A DNA stretch of 44,479 nt from an uncultured Acidobacteriia bacterium (GTDB taxonomy: Bacteria > Acidobacteriota > Terriglobia > Bryobacterales > Bryobacteraceae). The position numbers and the translations under genes are program-made. Below the pieces are notes generated by a model, which ran no database searches, had not been told where the DNA came from, and worked only from the letters and a program-made list of their open reading frames with translations. This document shows, piece by piece, positions 17,009-25,046 of the stretch (position 1 is its first letter; each line of letters begins with the position of its first letter). The stretch spans positions 1 through 44,479 of the forward strand of contig CAIRSA010000047.1 in NCBI GenBank assembly GCA_903881085.1, read 5' to 3'.

Positions 17009-19504
17009 GTGAGCCGCGCTACCATTGTCTATCTCGTGGTGACCTATCTGGTTGCAGCCGCTGTGACTGCGTCGAGCGCGGCTGAATTTCATCTGGACGA
17101 CGGTCTTCGTTTCGCGATGTTCCTGCTCGCCGCCGCTGTAACATCGAGCCTCAAGGTCAGTCTACCGATGATTACGGGAACACTTTCGGTCAACACGGTG
17201 TTCTTGTTCTATGCCCTGGTGCAACTGCCACGGCCGGAAGTGATCAGCATCGCTATGGTCTCAGCCTTGGCGCAAACGCTCTGGCGCCCCAAAGTTCGAC
17301 CAAGCCTTGTGCAGATTACCTTCAATTGCAGTTCCGTGACGATTTCGGCGTGGCTGGCGGGTTTAAGCTTTCAACATTGGCCGGCGACGCGCTCGATCCT
17401 GCTCAATTTGTGTTTCGCTGCAATTGTGTATTTCATCGTCAATACTGGCAGCATTGCCGGAATTGTCGCACTTACCGAGAGGCGAAAAGTGGTAGATACC
17501 TGGAACACCTGCTACTTCTGGAGCTTTCCCTATTTTCTGGTTGCCGCGATCATGGCTGCGGTGATGCAAATCGTCGGAAAAACCTTTGGCTGGGAATTGG
17601 GACTCGCCGTTATCCCATTGGTGTTGGTGATATACAGGTCGTTCCAGTTGTACCTCGATCAACTCACCTCGGAGAAATCCCATGCGCAAGGCCTCGCCTC
17701 GTTGCATATGCGGACCATTCAGGCACTCGCGCTTGCGATTGAGGCCAAGGACCAAACGACAGGGGAGCATTTACAGAGGGTTCAGGTGTACGCGCGCGAA
17801 GTCGCGAAGGAGATGGGCCTTTCCGATGACGAGAAGTCGGCCCTGGCAGCGGCAGCTATCCTGCATGACATTGGCAAGCTGGCGGTGCCTGACTATATCA
17901 TCTCCAAGCCCGGGAAGCTCACGCCCGAGGAATTCGACAAGATGAAGATTCATCCGTTAGTTGGGGCGGAGATCCTGGAAAAGATCGATTTCCCATATCC
18001 GGTAGTGCCCATCGTCAGGGCGCACCACGAAAAGTGGGACGGATCCGGCTATCCCCTCGGATTGAAAGGCGAAGCGATTCCAATCGGAGCCAGGATTCTG
18101 ACAGCGGTAGATTGCCTGGATGCGCTGGCCTCTGACCGTCAGTATCGAAAAGCCCTCCCGTTGGATCAGGCTATGTCGATTCTGGTTAGAGATGCTGGGA
18201 AACATTTCGATCCCGATGTCGTTGCTGTGTTGCAGAGGCGCTATATTGAGTTGGAAAAGATGGCCAAACTTGAGCCGATTGTCGAGACCATCCTCTTGTC
18301 GACGGAAGAGAAAGTGGATCGAGGGGAGTCTCCGGACGCTGGGTTTGAGGCATATTCGCCTTCCGATTCGCGTATGAATACTGAAAGTAATTTCATTTTG
18401 GCGATCGCTTCGGCGCGGCAGGAAGCGCAAATGCTCTTTGAATTTACATCGGAACTTGGCAATTCCTTGAGCTTGAAAGAGACTCTTTCGCTAGTCTCGT
18501 CGCGCATTGGCCGTCTTGTGAGTCACGAGACCATCGTCATCTATATCAAGCAGGAGGGGTTTCTTGTACCGTGGTTGGTGGAGGGCGAGAACGAAAAACT
18601 GTTCGCCTCCCTGCGGATTCCCGTTGGCGATGGCCTGTCAGGTTGGGTTGTAGAGAATGCCAAACCGATTCTTAACGGCAATCCTTCGGTGGAGCCAGGT
18701 TACCTGCAGGATGCGACCAAGTTTAGCACTCTTCGCTCCGCGCTGGCGGTTCCGCTGCAAACGGAAAGCGGGGTTATTGGCGCAATCGCACTTTACCGCA
18801 CCGCCAAAGATGCATTCTGCCGCGATGATTTGAGGATTGTGCTCGCGCTGGCGTCGAAGACCTCGATGGCGGTGGAGAACGCACTCTCGTATCAGGACGC
18901 AAACACACGAGCGCGCGTGGACGGCCTGACCGGCCTGCCGAATGCAACAGCGCTGTTTCTGCACCTCGATAGCGAACTTGCGCGCTGCAAGCGGAGCGGG
19001 ACTGATTTAACGGTCCTGGTCTCAGACCTCAACGGCTTCAAACAGATCAACGATACACTGGGGCATCTGGTGGGAAATGAAGTTCTCAAGCGGGTTGGCG
19101 CAACTTTCCAGGAGCACTGCCGTGAATATGACTACGTTGGCCGGATGGGCGGAGATGAGTTCGTATTCGTATTTAGCGGGTTGCCTGGTGCCGCTTTGAA
19201 TGAGCGCATTGAACAGATCGATGAAGCCGTGCGAAAGGCCGGGTCCGATATCGATGCCTCGTTGTCGATCAGCGTTGGTTTCGCGAGGTTCCCGGAGGAT
19301 GGCGAGGAAGCCGAGACCTTATTGGCCGAAGCCGACCGCCGCATGTACGGGGCGAAGCGCCGACGCAAGGCGACGCAGGGGGTTTCCGGTTATTCACGCA
19401 GTCTGGCGAACCTCAGCGAGAGAGTCGGAGCGTCGCAACGACCTTTGTCCTTAGGTTTATCTGCGGAAATGAATGGACCTGAGCAGAAAGAGGATGCCGC
19501 GTAA
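17009..19504 (+). CDS. Membrane HD-GYP/GAF/GGDEF c-di-GMP enzyme
   Basis: The 831-aa protein has an N-terminal membrane module (about 1-215, six or more helices), an HD-GYP phosphodiesterase domain (HD at 286-287, HHEKWDGSGYP at 339-349), a GAF domain (about 467-625) and a GGDEF cyclase domain (about 634-790) with intact GGDEF 714-718. REYD at 705-708 sits exactly five residues before GGDEF, the position of the product-inhibition I-site. Both catalytic domains keep their key residues, so the protein may make and break c-di-GMP. Start is GTG 17009; AGGAGG lies only 2 nt upstream, unusually close. The membrane module is related to both halves of the protein at 23632-25023. Confidence 0.92.
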   Translation: MSRATIVYLVVTYLVAAAVTASSAAEFHLDDGLRFAMFLLAAAVTSSLKVSLPMITGTLSVNTVFLFYALVQLPRPEVISIAMVSALAQTLWRPKVRPSLVQITFNCSSVTISAWLAGLSFQHWPATRSILLNLCFAAIVYFIVNTGSIAGIVALTERRKVVDTWNTCYFWSFPYFLVAAIMAAVMQIVGKTFGWELGLAVIPLVLVIYRSFQLYLDQLTSEKSHAQGLASLHMRTIQALALAIEAKDQTTGEHLQRVQVYAREVAKEMGLSDDEKSALAAAAILHDIGKLAVPDYIISKPGKLTPEEFDKMKIHPLVGAEILEKIDFPYPVVPIVRAHHEKWDGSGYPLGLKGEAIPIGARILTAVDCLDALASDRQYRKALPLDQAMSILVRDAGKHFDPDVVAVLQRRYIELEKMAKLEPIVETILLSTEEKVDRGESPDAGFEAYSPSDSRMNTESNFILAIASARQEAQMLFEFTSELGNSLSLKETLSLVSSRIGRLVSHETIVIYIKQEGFLVPWLVEGENEKLFASLRIPVGDGLSGWVVENAKPILNGNPSVEPGYLQDATKFSTLRSALAVPLQTESGVIGAIALYRTAKDAFCRDDLRIVLALASKTSMAVENALSYQDANTRARVDGLTGLPNATALFLHLDSELARCKRSGTDLTVLVSDLNGFKQINDTLGHLVGNEVLKRVGATFQEHCREYDYVGRMGGDEFVFVFSGLPGAALNERIEQIDEAVRKAGSDIDASLSISVGFARFPEDGEEAETLLAEADRRMYGAKRRRKATQGVSGYSRSLANLSERVGASQRPLSLGLSAEMNGPEQKEDAA

Positions 19505-19790
19505 CCTTGCGCAGGTGTCTCAACAGTCTGTAGATCGTGCCTATGATCTCTCGGAAGCAGTTGAGGAGGCATAGCAATCAGTTCGCCTGGGATGGCCGAT
19601 TGCCAATCCAACACCTCTCGTTTTTTAGATTCGGCTGCTCTTAGAGTTAGTATTCGCACAGGCGAGTCGCCTAATGGCACATCGTTTTGCGAGGACAACA
19701 AGATACTCCAGTTGTTCGGACATTTTCGAGGCGTTGGGAAGCCGCATCAGAGAGAAGGTGTGAAAAATCAGAATTTGGACAGGCGGATCC

Positions 19791-19826
19791 GCCTTCGCTA
19801 AAGCTTCCGCCTTCGCTAAAGCTTCC
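19791..19826. repeat. Tandem 18-bp repeat inside a palindromic element
   Basis: The 18-mer gccttcgctaaagcttcc occurs twice without a gap (19791-19808 and 19809-19826), flanked by ggacaggcggatcc and gcggacaggtcgcc. It looks like the duplicated form of the loop module seen in the repeat at 8993-9074. Confidence 0.7.
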
Positions 19827-19845
19827 GCGGACAGGTCGCCGGTCC

Positions 19846-19869
19846 TGCGCGCTTGCGAGCGCATTTTTT
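19846..19869 (+). terminator. Possible intrinsic terminator
   Basis: TGCGC (19846-19850) pairs with GCGCA (19859-19863) around an 8-nt loop and is followed directly by six T (19864-19869). It is 340 nt after the c-di-GMP gene, so it may end that transcript. The short stem keeps confidence low. Confidence 0.35.
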
Positions 19870-19879
19870 CACAGCTTCT

Positions 19880-19955
19880 GGGCGAGGTCCTTTTAAAATT
19901 AGTCGGGGCAGGCAAATTGCCTGCCCAACCTTTGAGAACCCGCAGTGTCGAGTTT
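19880..19955. repeat. Dispersed palindromic repeat, copy 3
   Basis: Full-length relative of 8780-8856: gggcgagg, ttttaaaattagtc, the palindromic ggggcaggcaaattgcctgccc, and the same tgtcgagttt end. Confidence 0.75.
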
Positions 19956-19991
19956 CAGACATCCTGACCTCCACGGAAATTAGTATGAGCC

Positions 19992-20066
19992 AAAAACGCT
20001 TACAGACGTGCGCGGCTAGCGGTTGCCTGCTACTAACCGAGCGGCGCACGTCAGTAAGCGGTTTTT
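19992..20066. terminator. Large AAAAA...TTTTT hairpin, probable bidirectional terminator
   Basis: Left arm 19992-20013 (AAAAACGCTTACAGACGTG then CGC) pairs with right arm 20044-20066 over about 20 bp with one mismatch and one bulge. The 30-nt apex contains a second small stem, CGGTT/AACCG. Runs of five A and five T at the outer ends give a U-tract in either direction. It lies between converging genes, 98 bp beyond the subtilase stop at 20164. It could instead be a small palindromic mobile element. Confidence 0.5.
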
Positions 20067-20163
20067 CGAGATCAATCGAATTTCCACTTCGCGGCCAAAT
20101 TCCCCGCCGAGGTGAGGATGTCTGACTTTAGCGTCGACGATTCATCTGCTTCTGCCCAGACTG

Positions 20164-21942
20164 TTAGTTCTCACCATTTTGCATGATACGGGTGCTCTCG
20201 CTGGCCACGGGAGTCGAATTCATCGCCGGATCCGGATTATAGACTGCGACAAACCCGTTGAAGTTTGCCGTCCCCCAGACTGCCGAGGAGCCAGCTAATG
20301 CGCCAGTTCCCCACACCGCGCTGCTGCCATCGACCCAGACCGACGTGCCCCATACGGCACTCGTGCCCCATACTGCGCTGGTGCCCCAGACTGCACTGGT
20401 GCCCCACACCGCGCTCGCGCCGGATAATACGGTTGTGCCCCAAACCGCACTCGTACCCCAAACCGCCGATGTGGCGTTGGTGAGATAGACTTGATTCGTT
20501 GTGTTGTCAAAAACCGCGACAGGGGATGCTGCAATCGCAGGCCAGAATGGGGCAACATCCTTCATGTTCAGCGCTGCCGCGATATCCAGATATCCAGCGC
20601 CAACCGTGAAGATATCGTAGTAACTTGTGTATGAGATACCCGTGACCGGATCCGTCGCTACACTGGACTGCGGGAAGGTCTTCGAAGCCGACTTCATCAG
20701 TTGGACCTTGACCTGATCCGGAGTCAGGTACGGATACTTCTGAAGCAACAACGCCGCAGCTCCGGACACAGCGGGCGTCGCCATGCTGGTGCCACTGAGT
20801 GTGTAATAGGCAGTCGATGGCTGGGTGGAATTCGAAGTTGTGTAGAAGCTCAGCGGAAGCGCATTTGCGGAAGTCGTGCTTTCCGACGTGCTACGGCTGG
20901 CATACAGCGAGATGGTGTGGTTGCCCGGCGCGACCAGATCGGGCTTGGCGATGTGATCGGCGGCCGTAGGTCCCTTGGAGCTGTAGCTGGCGATCAAATC
21001 GTCGCCTCTTTGATTCGTGCCCATGCCTTTCATCGCACCGACTGTAATTGCCAGCGGATCGTTGCCAGGCGCGGTGATTGTGGCATACCCAGTGGTGCCG
21101 CTGTTAAAGGTGCGTCCTTCGTTTCCGGCAGCGGCGACCACCACGATTCCGGAAAGCCATGCATCCTCAACCGCTTGGCACAAAGGATCGAGCTTGTAGG
21201 ACTCGTACACCAGACGGCCGAGGGACAGGTTAATGACACGGATGTTGTATTTCGATTTCAGTTGGATAGCCCGATGAATCGCCGCAATCACCATGCTGTC
21301 GCTACCTTGGCCATTTTGGTCAAGCACGCGCAGGTTAACGATGTTTGCCGCCGGAGCAATGCCAGTGAATGTTTTCGTGAACCCGGGTCCGGTTGACGAC
21401 GCTCCGGTGCCTACTGCCAGGCCGGCGACATGCGTGCCATGGCCGTACCTATCCGTGGTCCAACCCGTTTTGTTAAACGACTCCTCGTAGACGACGCGGT
21501 CCTTGAGATCGGGGTGGTTATTGACGCCGCTATCGATCAGCGCAATGCCAATGCCCGCGCCATTGAAACCATAGCTCTGTACGATTTGAGCGTTTGCTTC
21601 CGCCGTCGCGTAGTCGGCCGAGGCGACGGCCGAGGCGCCGACTGAACGGTCGGGAGAAATGTACACAACCCGCGGATCTGCCGCCAATTCTTCCAGGCTT
21701 GCGGCATGTAGCCGGTACTTTGCGCCTCGGAAACCGCCCAATGTCTGTACCAGTTGGCCGCCGGCCTTCCGGATGCGCTCATGGTGGTGTTCCGAAAGCT
21801 GGCTATCGAACTGGACGATCACGTCCACTTCTCCATTAGCCTGAATCAGATCGGATGCGATTTTAGGATGCCGTGCGTGTGCGGCAATCGCTCCCAAAGT
21901 AATCAACAATGTTACCGCAAGTAGTCTGAATGTGGTTCTCAT
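20164..21942 (-). CDS. Secreted S8 subtilase with SAVWGT repeat tail
   Basis: The 592-aa protein has a signal peptide (MRTTFRLLAVTLLITLGAIAAHA), an I9-type inhibitor propeptide (about 30-105), and a subtilisin-like catalytic domain with D137 (LIDSGV), H171 (GHGTHVAG) and S386 (SGTSMATP). The C-terminal tail has eight copies of the hexapeptide SAVWGT, in runs of 2, 4, 1 and 1 separated by Gly/Ser-rich or VWVDG spacers, then about 35 residues ending in NGEN. ATG 21942 is chosen for the signal peptide, with AGGA just upstream. The function of the tail is unknown. It lies downstream of the sedolisin gene on the same strand, probably with its own promoter. Confidence 0.92.
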   Translation of the reverse strand: MRTTFRLLAVTLLITLGAIAAHARHPKIASDLIQANGEVDVIVQFDSQLSEHHHERIRKAGGQLVQTLGGFRGAKYRLHAASLEELAADPRVVYISPDRSVGASAVASADYATAEANAQIVQSYGFNGAGIGIALIDSGVNNHPDLKDRVVYEESFNKTGWTTDRYGHGTHVAGLAVGTGASSTGPGFTKTFTGIAPAANIVNLRVLDQNGQGSDSMVIAAIHRAIQLKSKYNIRVINLSLGRLVYESYKLDPLCQAVEDAWLSGIVVVAAAGNEGRTFNSGTTGYATITAPGNDPLAITVGAMKGMGTNQRGDDLIASYSSKGPTAADHIAKPDLVAPGNHTISLYASRSTSESTTSANALPLSFYTTSNSTQPSTAYYTLSGTSMATPAVSGAAALLLQKYPYLTPDQVKVQLMKSASKTFPQSSVATDPVTGISYTSYYDIFTVGAGYLDIAAALNMKDVAPFWPAIAASPVAVFDNTTNQVYLTNATSAVWGTSAVWGTTVLSGASAVWGTSAVWGTSAVWGTSAVWGTSVWVDGSSAVWGTGALAGSSAVWGTANFNGFVAVYNPDPAMNSTPVASESTRIMQNGEN

Positions 21943-21966
21943 ATTTCCTATGCTCTCTATTAGCAG

Positions 21967-21979
21967 GTTGGCTGCCAAC
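21967..21979. promoter_or_regulatory. Palindrome GTTGGC-T-GCCAAC upstream of the subtilase
   Basis: Six-base arms around one base, 25-37 nt upstream of the subtilase ATG at 21942. It could be an operator or a leader hairpin. There is no further support. Confidence 0.25.
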
Positions 21980-22053
21980 TTGTAAGTCCTTGAAAACGCT
22001 AACAACTAAGTAAATCTCCGGCCTTTAGAAGACATTTCGCCAACTAACAAATG

Positions 22054-22085
22054 GACGACTTGTCATGTTTCCGAACCAATTTGTC
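22054..22085 (-). promoter_or_regulatory. Degenerate protease box pair, upstream of subtilase 20164-21942
   Basis: Read on the minus strand, GACAAGTCGTC (22054-22064) matches the GACAA-N2-TGTC boxes of the two other protease genes at 9-10 of 11 positions. A GACAAATTGG half-site (22076-22085) starts 21 bp upstream, about half the 40-41 bp spacing seen in the other two. Confidence 0.4.
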
Positions 22086-22113
22086 CCTTTAGTCAGGCAG
22101 TTGCGCCCTTACC

Positions 22114-23346
22114 CTATGGCTGAGCGACCAGCGAGTTGATCAGCGTGTTGGCTTTCGGTGTACCTAGGCCGGTGACGTAATCATACTTAGTAACAGCGGT
22201 ACACAGTGTGCCGCATGTTCCATTCGTGCCGCTGGTTACATCGTGATAGTTATTGGCGTAGGTCGCGGTGGCCCCCAACAGGTAGATAAGATTATTGATT
22301 CTTGACGTGGCAGTGGCGCCCAGCACTTTCTTGCCGGCCGCGAGCCGCATTGAATTGACGATAGCCGCCAGCCCCGCCCATTGCGGCGCGCCGGCACTGG
22401 TTCCGCCCACCTGGAACCACCCCGTCGCACCTCCATAGGCAGTGGAATCATAAACGGCGAAACCGCTGGCCGGGTTCGCGTCGAAGGAGACATCCGGAAT
22501 GGCACGGTAACCGTTGGAGGAAGGGACCGGCAGACCGGACTGATACGCCGGAATCAAGTCGTACTTACTCTGGCCGCCGCTGCTGCCGCTCCAGGCGGTC
22601 TCGCTGCCATAAACATTGCCAGTCCCAAGCACAACCGTGGTTCCGCCAACTGCCAGCACATAGGGCGAGGAGGATGGATATTCGGCCCCATAACCGGTAT
22701 CGCCAGAGGCGGCAACAAACGTTATGTTCAGTTTATTGAAATGGACATCGTCGTTGATCTGCGCGGCATACTCGGCGCCGCCGAAACTCATGGAAACCAC
22801 GTTCGCACCGTTAGAGACCGCGACGTCCACGGCAGCCAGCAGATCGGTGTTACTACTGGACTTCGCCTCCACCAGATAGATCTTCGCCGCTGGCGCAATG
22901 GCGTGGGCCCATTGCACATCTAGTGCTGTTTCCAACGCCCAGGTGGCATCCACCGGTGGAACCGTGCCGGCAGCGTAGATTTTCTTGAAGCAGCCGTTGG
23001 CCGTGGTGCATGCCGTCAGCTTGTAATTGGTGGAGAAGGTCCCCAGGTCTTTCTCGGCATTCGGAGAATCAAACGCAGTCACGATGGCGATGATTTGACC
23101 GGATCCAGTATTCGTGATCAAGTCATGCCCATAGAAGTGCCGCACGGCCGCGGGCGACAATCCGGTTGGACCCGTCGTCGCCAGTGCGGAAAAATCGGGA
23201 TTGGAGTAGAGTTGAAAACGCGGTCGCGCATAACCGTCTTCGGCGTCCTCCGCGGTTAGGCGGTGCGTTTGTGCTCCAATTGGCCCCATGCTTAACATGC
23301 CGGTCACAGCCAGCATCATGGTTTTCAGTTTTGTTGTTCGCATCAT
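22114..23346 (-). CDS. Secreted sedolisin (S53) peptidase without propeptide
   Basis: The 410-aa product has a signal peptide (about 1-25) and a sedolisin/kumamolisin-type catalytic domain with E139 and D143 (ALETALDVQ), the oxyanion Asp region ASGDTGYG, and nucleophile S317 in GGTSAGAP. Only about 45 residues lie between the signal peptide and the catalytic fold, so the long pro-kumamolisin activation domain of the classical family is missing. Relatives of this short form are common in Acidobacteriota. ATG 23346 follows a GAGGAG/GAGAG purine-rich leader; ATG 23343 is equally possible. The gene is probably controlled by the box pair at 23490-23540. Confidence 0.9.
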   Translation of the reverse strand: MMRTTKLKTMMLAVTGMLSMGPIGAQTHRLTAEDAEDGYARPRFQLYSNPDFSALATTGPTGLSPAAVRHFYGHDLITNTGSGQIIAIVTAFDSPNAEKDLGTFSTNYKLTACTTANGCFKKIYAAGTVPPVDATWALETALDVQWAHAIAPAAKIYLVEAKSSSNTDLLAAVDVAVSNGANVVSMSFGGAEYAAQINDDVHFNKLNITFVAASGDTGYGAEYPSSSPYVLAVGGTTVVLGTGNVYGSETAWSGSSGGQSKYDLIPAYQSGLPVPSSNGYRAIPDVSFDANPASGFAVYDSTAYGGATGWFQVGGTSAGAPQWAGLAAIVNSMRLAAGKKVLGATATSRINNLIYLLGATATYANNYHDVTSGTNGTCGTLCTAVTKYDYVTGLGTPKANTLINSLVAQP

Positions 23347-23448
23347 TTGACTCTCGCTCTCCTCGTTCCGATCGATGTCTGTTCCGTCGTGGTTCGCATC
23401 ATATATAGCATTTGTGTCGCCAGGCCCAGTACGGCGCCAACGCATTGC

Positions 23449-23540
23449 ATCTAAAGGAACTAGATCTTTAATACTAGCCCTGAGAGATAGACAGCTTGTC
23501 CCCCAAACAAGACAGGCTGGCCTGAGTTGGACAAGTTGTC
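23449..23540 (-). promoter_or_regulatory. Protease box pair plus CCTTTAGAT block, sedolisin gene
   Basis: On the minus strand this reads GACAACTTGTC (23530-23540), GACAAGCTGTC (23490-23500, 40 bp away), then CCTTTAGAT (23449-23457), 32 bp further. All three blocks recur in the same order and nearly the same spacing upstream of the subtilase at 25047-26687. The 11-mers are GACA/TGTC dyads, as expected of operator sites. Confidence 0.65.
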
Positions 23541-23571
23541 AAAACCAGTGCCGGCAGGGCAATCGCACAAA

Positions 23572-23602
23572 AGGCGGAACAGGTTTTCACCTGCCCCGCC
23601 TC
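23572..23602 (-). terminator. Palindromic repeat after the membrane-protein gene
   Basis: AGGCGGaaCAGG and CCTGccCCGCCT form a two-part stem around ttttca. It starts about 30 nt beyond the stop codon at 23632. It is related to the GGCAGGC/GCCTGCC repeats and could end the subtilase/membrane-protein transcript. Confidence 0.4.
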
Positions 23603-23631
23603 TTCACAACGGTAACGAATTGCCGGTCCGT

Positions 23632-25023
23632 TTACGAACAGGCCTCAATCGGGCCTGCCATGGCTTGGCGGACCTGCGCCCGGTATGATACGTAGACCAT
23701 GGCCATAATGGCAACCACTAACAGCGATGCCATCCAATTCCCACTGCGGCTGGCCAGCACCATGATCCCGCTCACGGCTGTGCCGATCAGATAATAGGGC
23801 AAACTCCAGAAGCAGCAGTTGCGCCAGATGGCGGAAAGCGGATTGCCCTCGGCCAGACAAATCATGGCGGAAACCAGCAGGATATTTGTGCCGTAGAGCG
23901 CGAAGGTGGAGGCAATCAACATTACCGACAGAGGCCCCGAATCAATCGCGGCCAGCCCTAACTGGCCAGCGCCAAACGCACATGCCGCGCTCAGTACCCA
24001 AGCGGCCATGTTAAAAAGCACTTGAGCCAAGATCGGTTGCCTGCGCGGACGCCAAACGCTCTGCATCAGCGCCACAACTGTGGCGATGGAGAGCAATTCA
24101 GGTAGCGTTAATTCGGCCACCGCAAACAATGCGATCACAAACCCCACCGACAAAGTGCCGGTCATTTTCGGGAGTGTAATTTTCCAGGTAGCAGTTATAG
24201 CGGCCGCGATCAGGAAGGTGGCGAAGCGGGCAAGGTTCATTGAGGACCAATTCATCAACGACCATACCAACAGCGTAAAGCCGCTGCACAGGACCAGGTA
24301 AAGAAATGCCCGGGCTGCGCGAGATAGAACCAAGGCCTCCACGCCGCACTCCGGCGTCGCATCGGAATCCGCCTTTCTGACGGAAAGTCCGTAATAAAAA
24401 TGAACCAGGTAGACAATCGGAATCAGAATCAGCCATGCTTCGGCCGAGCGTATCGCGGCGGTAAGACCGACGATGGCTGCGCCCAGCAGGTAGTAGGCAA
24501 AAGACCAGACATACCAGGTCTCGCAGACTTCGTTGAGCCGCTTGCCTTGGAGCAATGCCAGGATTCCCGAAACCAGCACCGTATTGACCAGAAAGTAGAG
24601 CGCCGCCATGCCGCAAATTATGGCCGGCGAAGAGGAACCACCTGGCGCAGCGAACGAATGGAGGAACAGCGAACAGGCGGCGGCACTCACCACCAGGTCA
24701 GCCGCATTGAATACAATCTGGATAAACAGTGGGCGCTTTTTCACGTTCAGCACTGTCTGCGCGATGCCTGCAACCGTGGCGGCGAGCATCATCTCCGCAT
24801 AGCCAAAGCGTAGCAAGCCGAACAGCAGCGGAAGAAAAGTGACGGAGAAGGCGGCGTCCATTCCCGGCAACCTGAGCTTGACGGCCGAAGCCGCAAGGAT
24901 GAAGGCCAGGTAAATCAGATACCAGGAAGGATTTGCGGAATGCCATTGCGGCAGAGCAGCAGCTATAGCCACTCCCGCAGCAGCGATGACAGAATAAACA
25001 TAGATTTTGGCTCGTGTTGGCAT
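23632..25023 (-). CDS. Polytopic membrane protein, tandem duplication of the HD-GYP protein's membrane module
   Basis: The 463-aa protein is almost all membrane helices, in two homologous halves. The second half (about 245-455) reads KITLPKMTGTLSVGF, ATVVALMQSVWRPRRQP, CCFWSLPYYLIGTAVSG. It matches the N-terminus of the c-di-GMP enzyme at 17009: KVSLPMITGTLSVNT, SALAQTLWRPKVRP, CYFWSFPYFLVAAIM. The first half has the same landmarks (LRLPGMDAAFSVTFLP, GIAQTVLNVKKRP, WYVWSFAYYLLGAAI). No catalytic domain is attached. ATG 25023 has GGGGA 9-10 nt upstream. It starts 23 nt after the stop of the upstream subtilase, so the two are probably one operon. Its function is unknown; a sensor or a scaffold is possible. 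Confidence 0.85.
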   Translation of the reverse strand: MPTRAKIYVYSVIAAAGVAIAAALPQWHSANPSWYLIYLAFILAASAVKLRLPGMDAAFSVTFLPLLFGLLRFGYAEMMLAATVAGIAQTVLNVKKRPLFIQIVFNAADLVVSAAACSLFLHSFAAPGGSSSPAIICGMAALYFLVNTVLVSGILALLQGKRLNEVCETWYVWSFAYYLLGAAIVGLTAAIRSAEAWLILIPIVYLVHFYYGLSVRKADSDATPECGVEALVLSRAARAFLYLVLCSGFTLLVWSLMNWSSMNLARFATFLIAAAITATWKITLPKMTGTLSVGFVIALFAVAELTLPELLSIATVVALMQSVWRPRRQPILAQVLFNMAAWVLSAACAFGAGQLGLAAIDSGPLSVMLIASTFALYGTNILLVSAMICLAEGNPLSAIWRNCCFWSLPYYLIGTAVSGIMVLASRSGNWMASLLVVAIMAMVYVSYRAQVRQAMAGPIEACS

Positions 25024-25046
25024 GATGGTAATCCCCTTATTGCGTT

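Larger units (their letters stand above)
19505..20163. other. 659-bp gene-free stretch rich in repeats and hairpins
   Basis: No supported gene. It holds small palindromes at 19598-19608 (GATTG-C-CAATC) and 19660-19672 (AGGCGA-G-TCGCCT), an 18-bp tandem duplication, a terminator-like hairpin, a dispersed repeat and a large hairpin, all between converging genes. Confidence 0.7.

Noticed and set aside
20330..20470. Regular direct repeats resembling a CRISPR or satellite array
   Set aside because: The 18-bp period is the coding DNA of the SAVWGT hexapeptides. There are no spacers and the frame is preserved. The same holds for 25095-25270.
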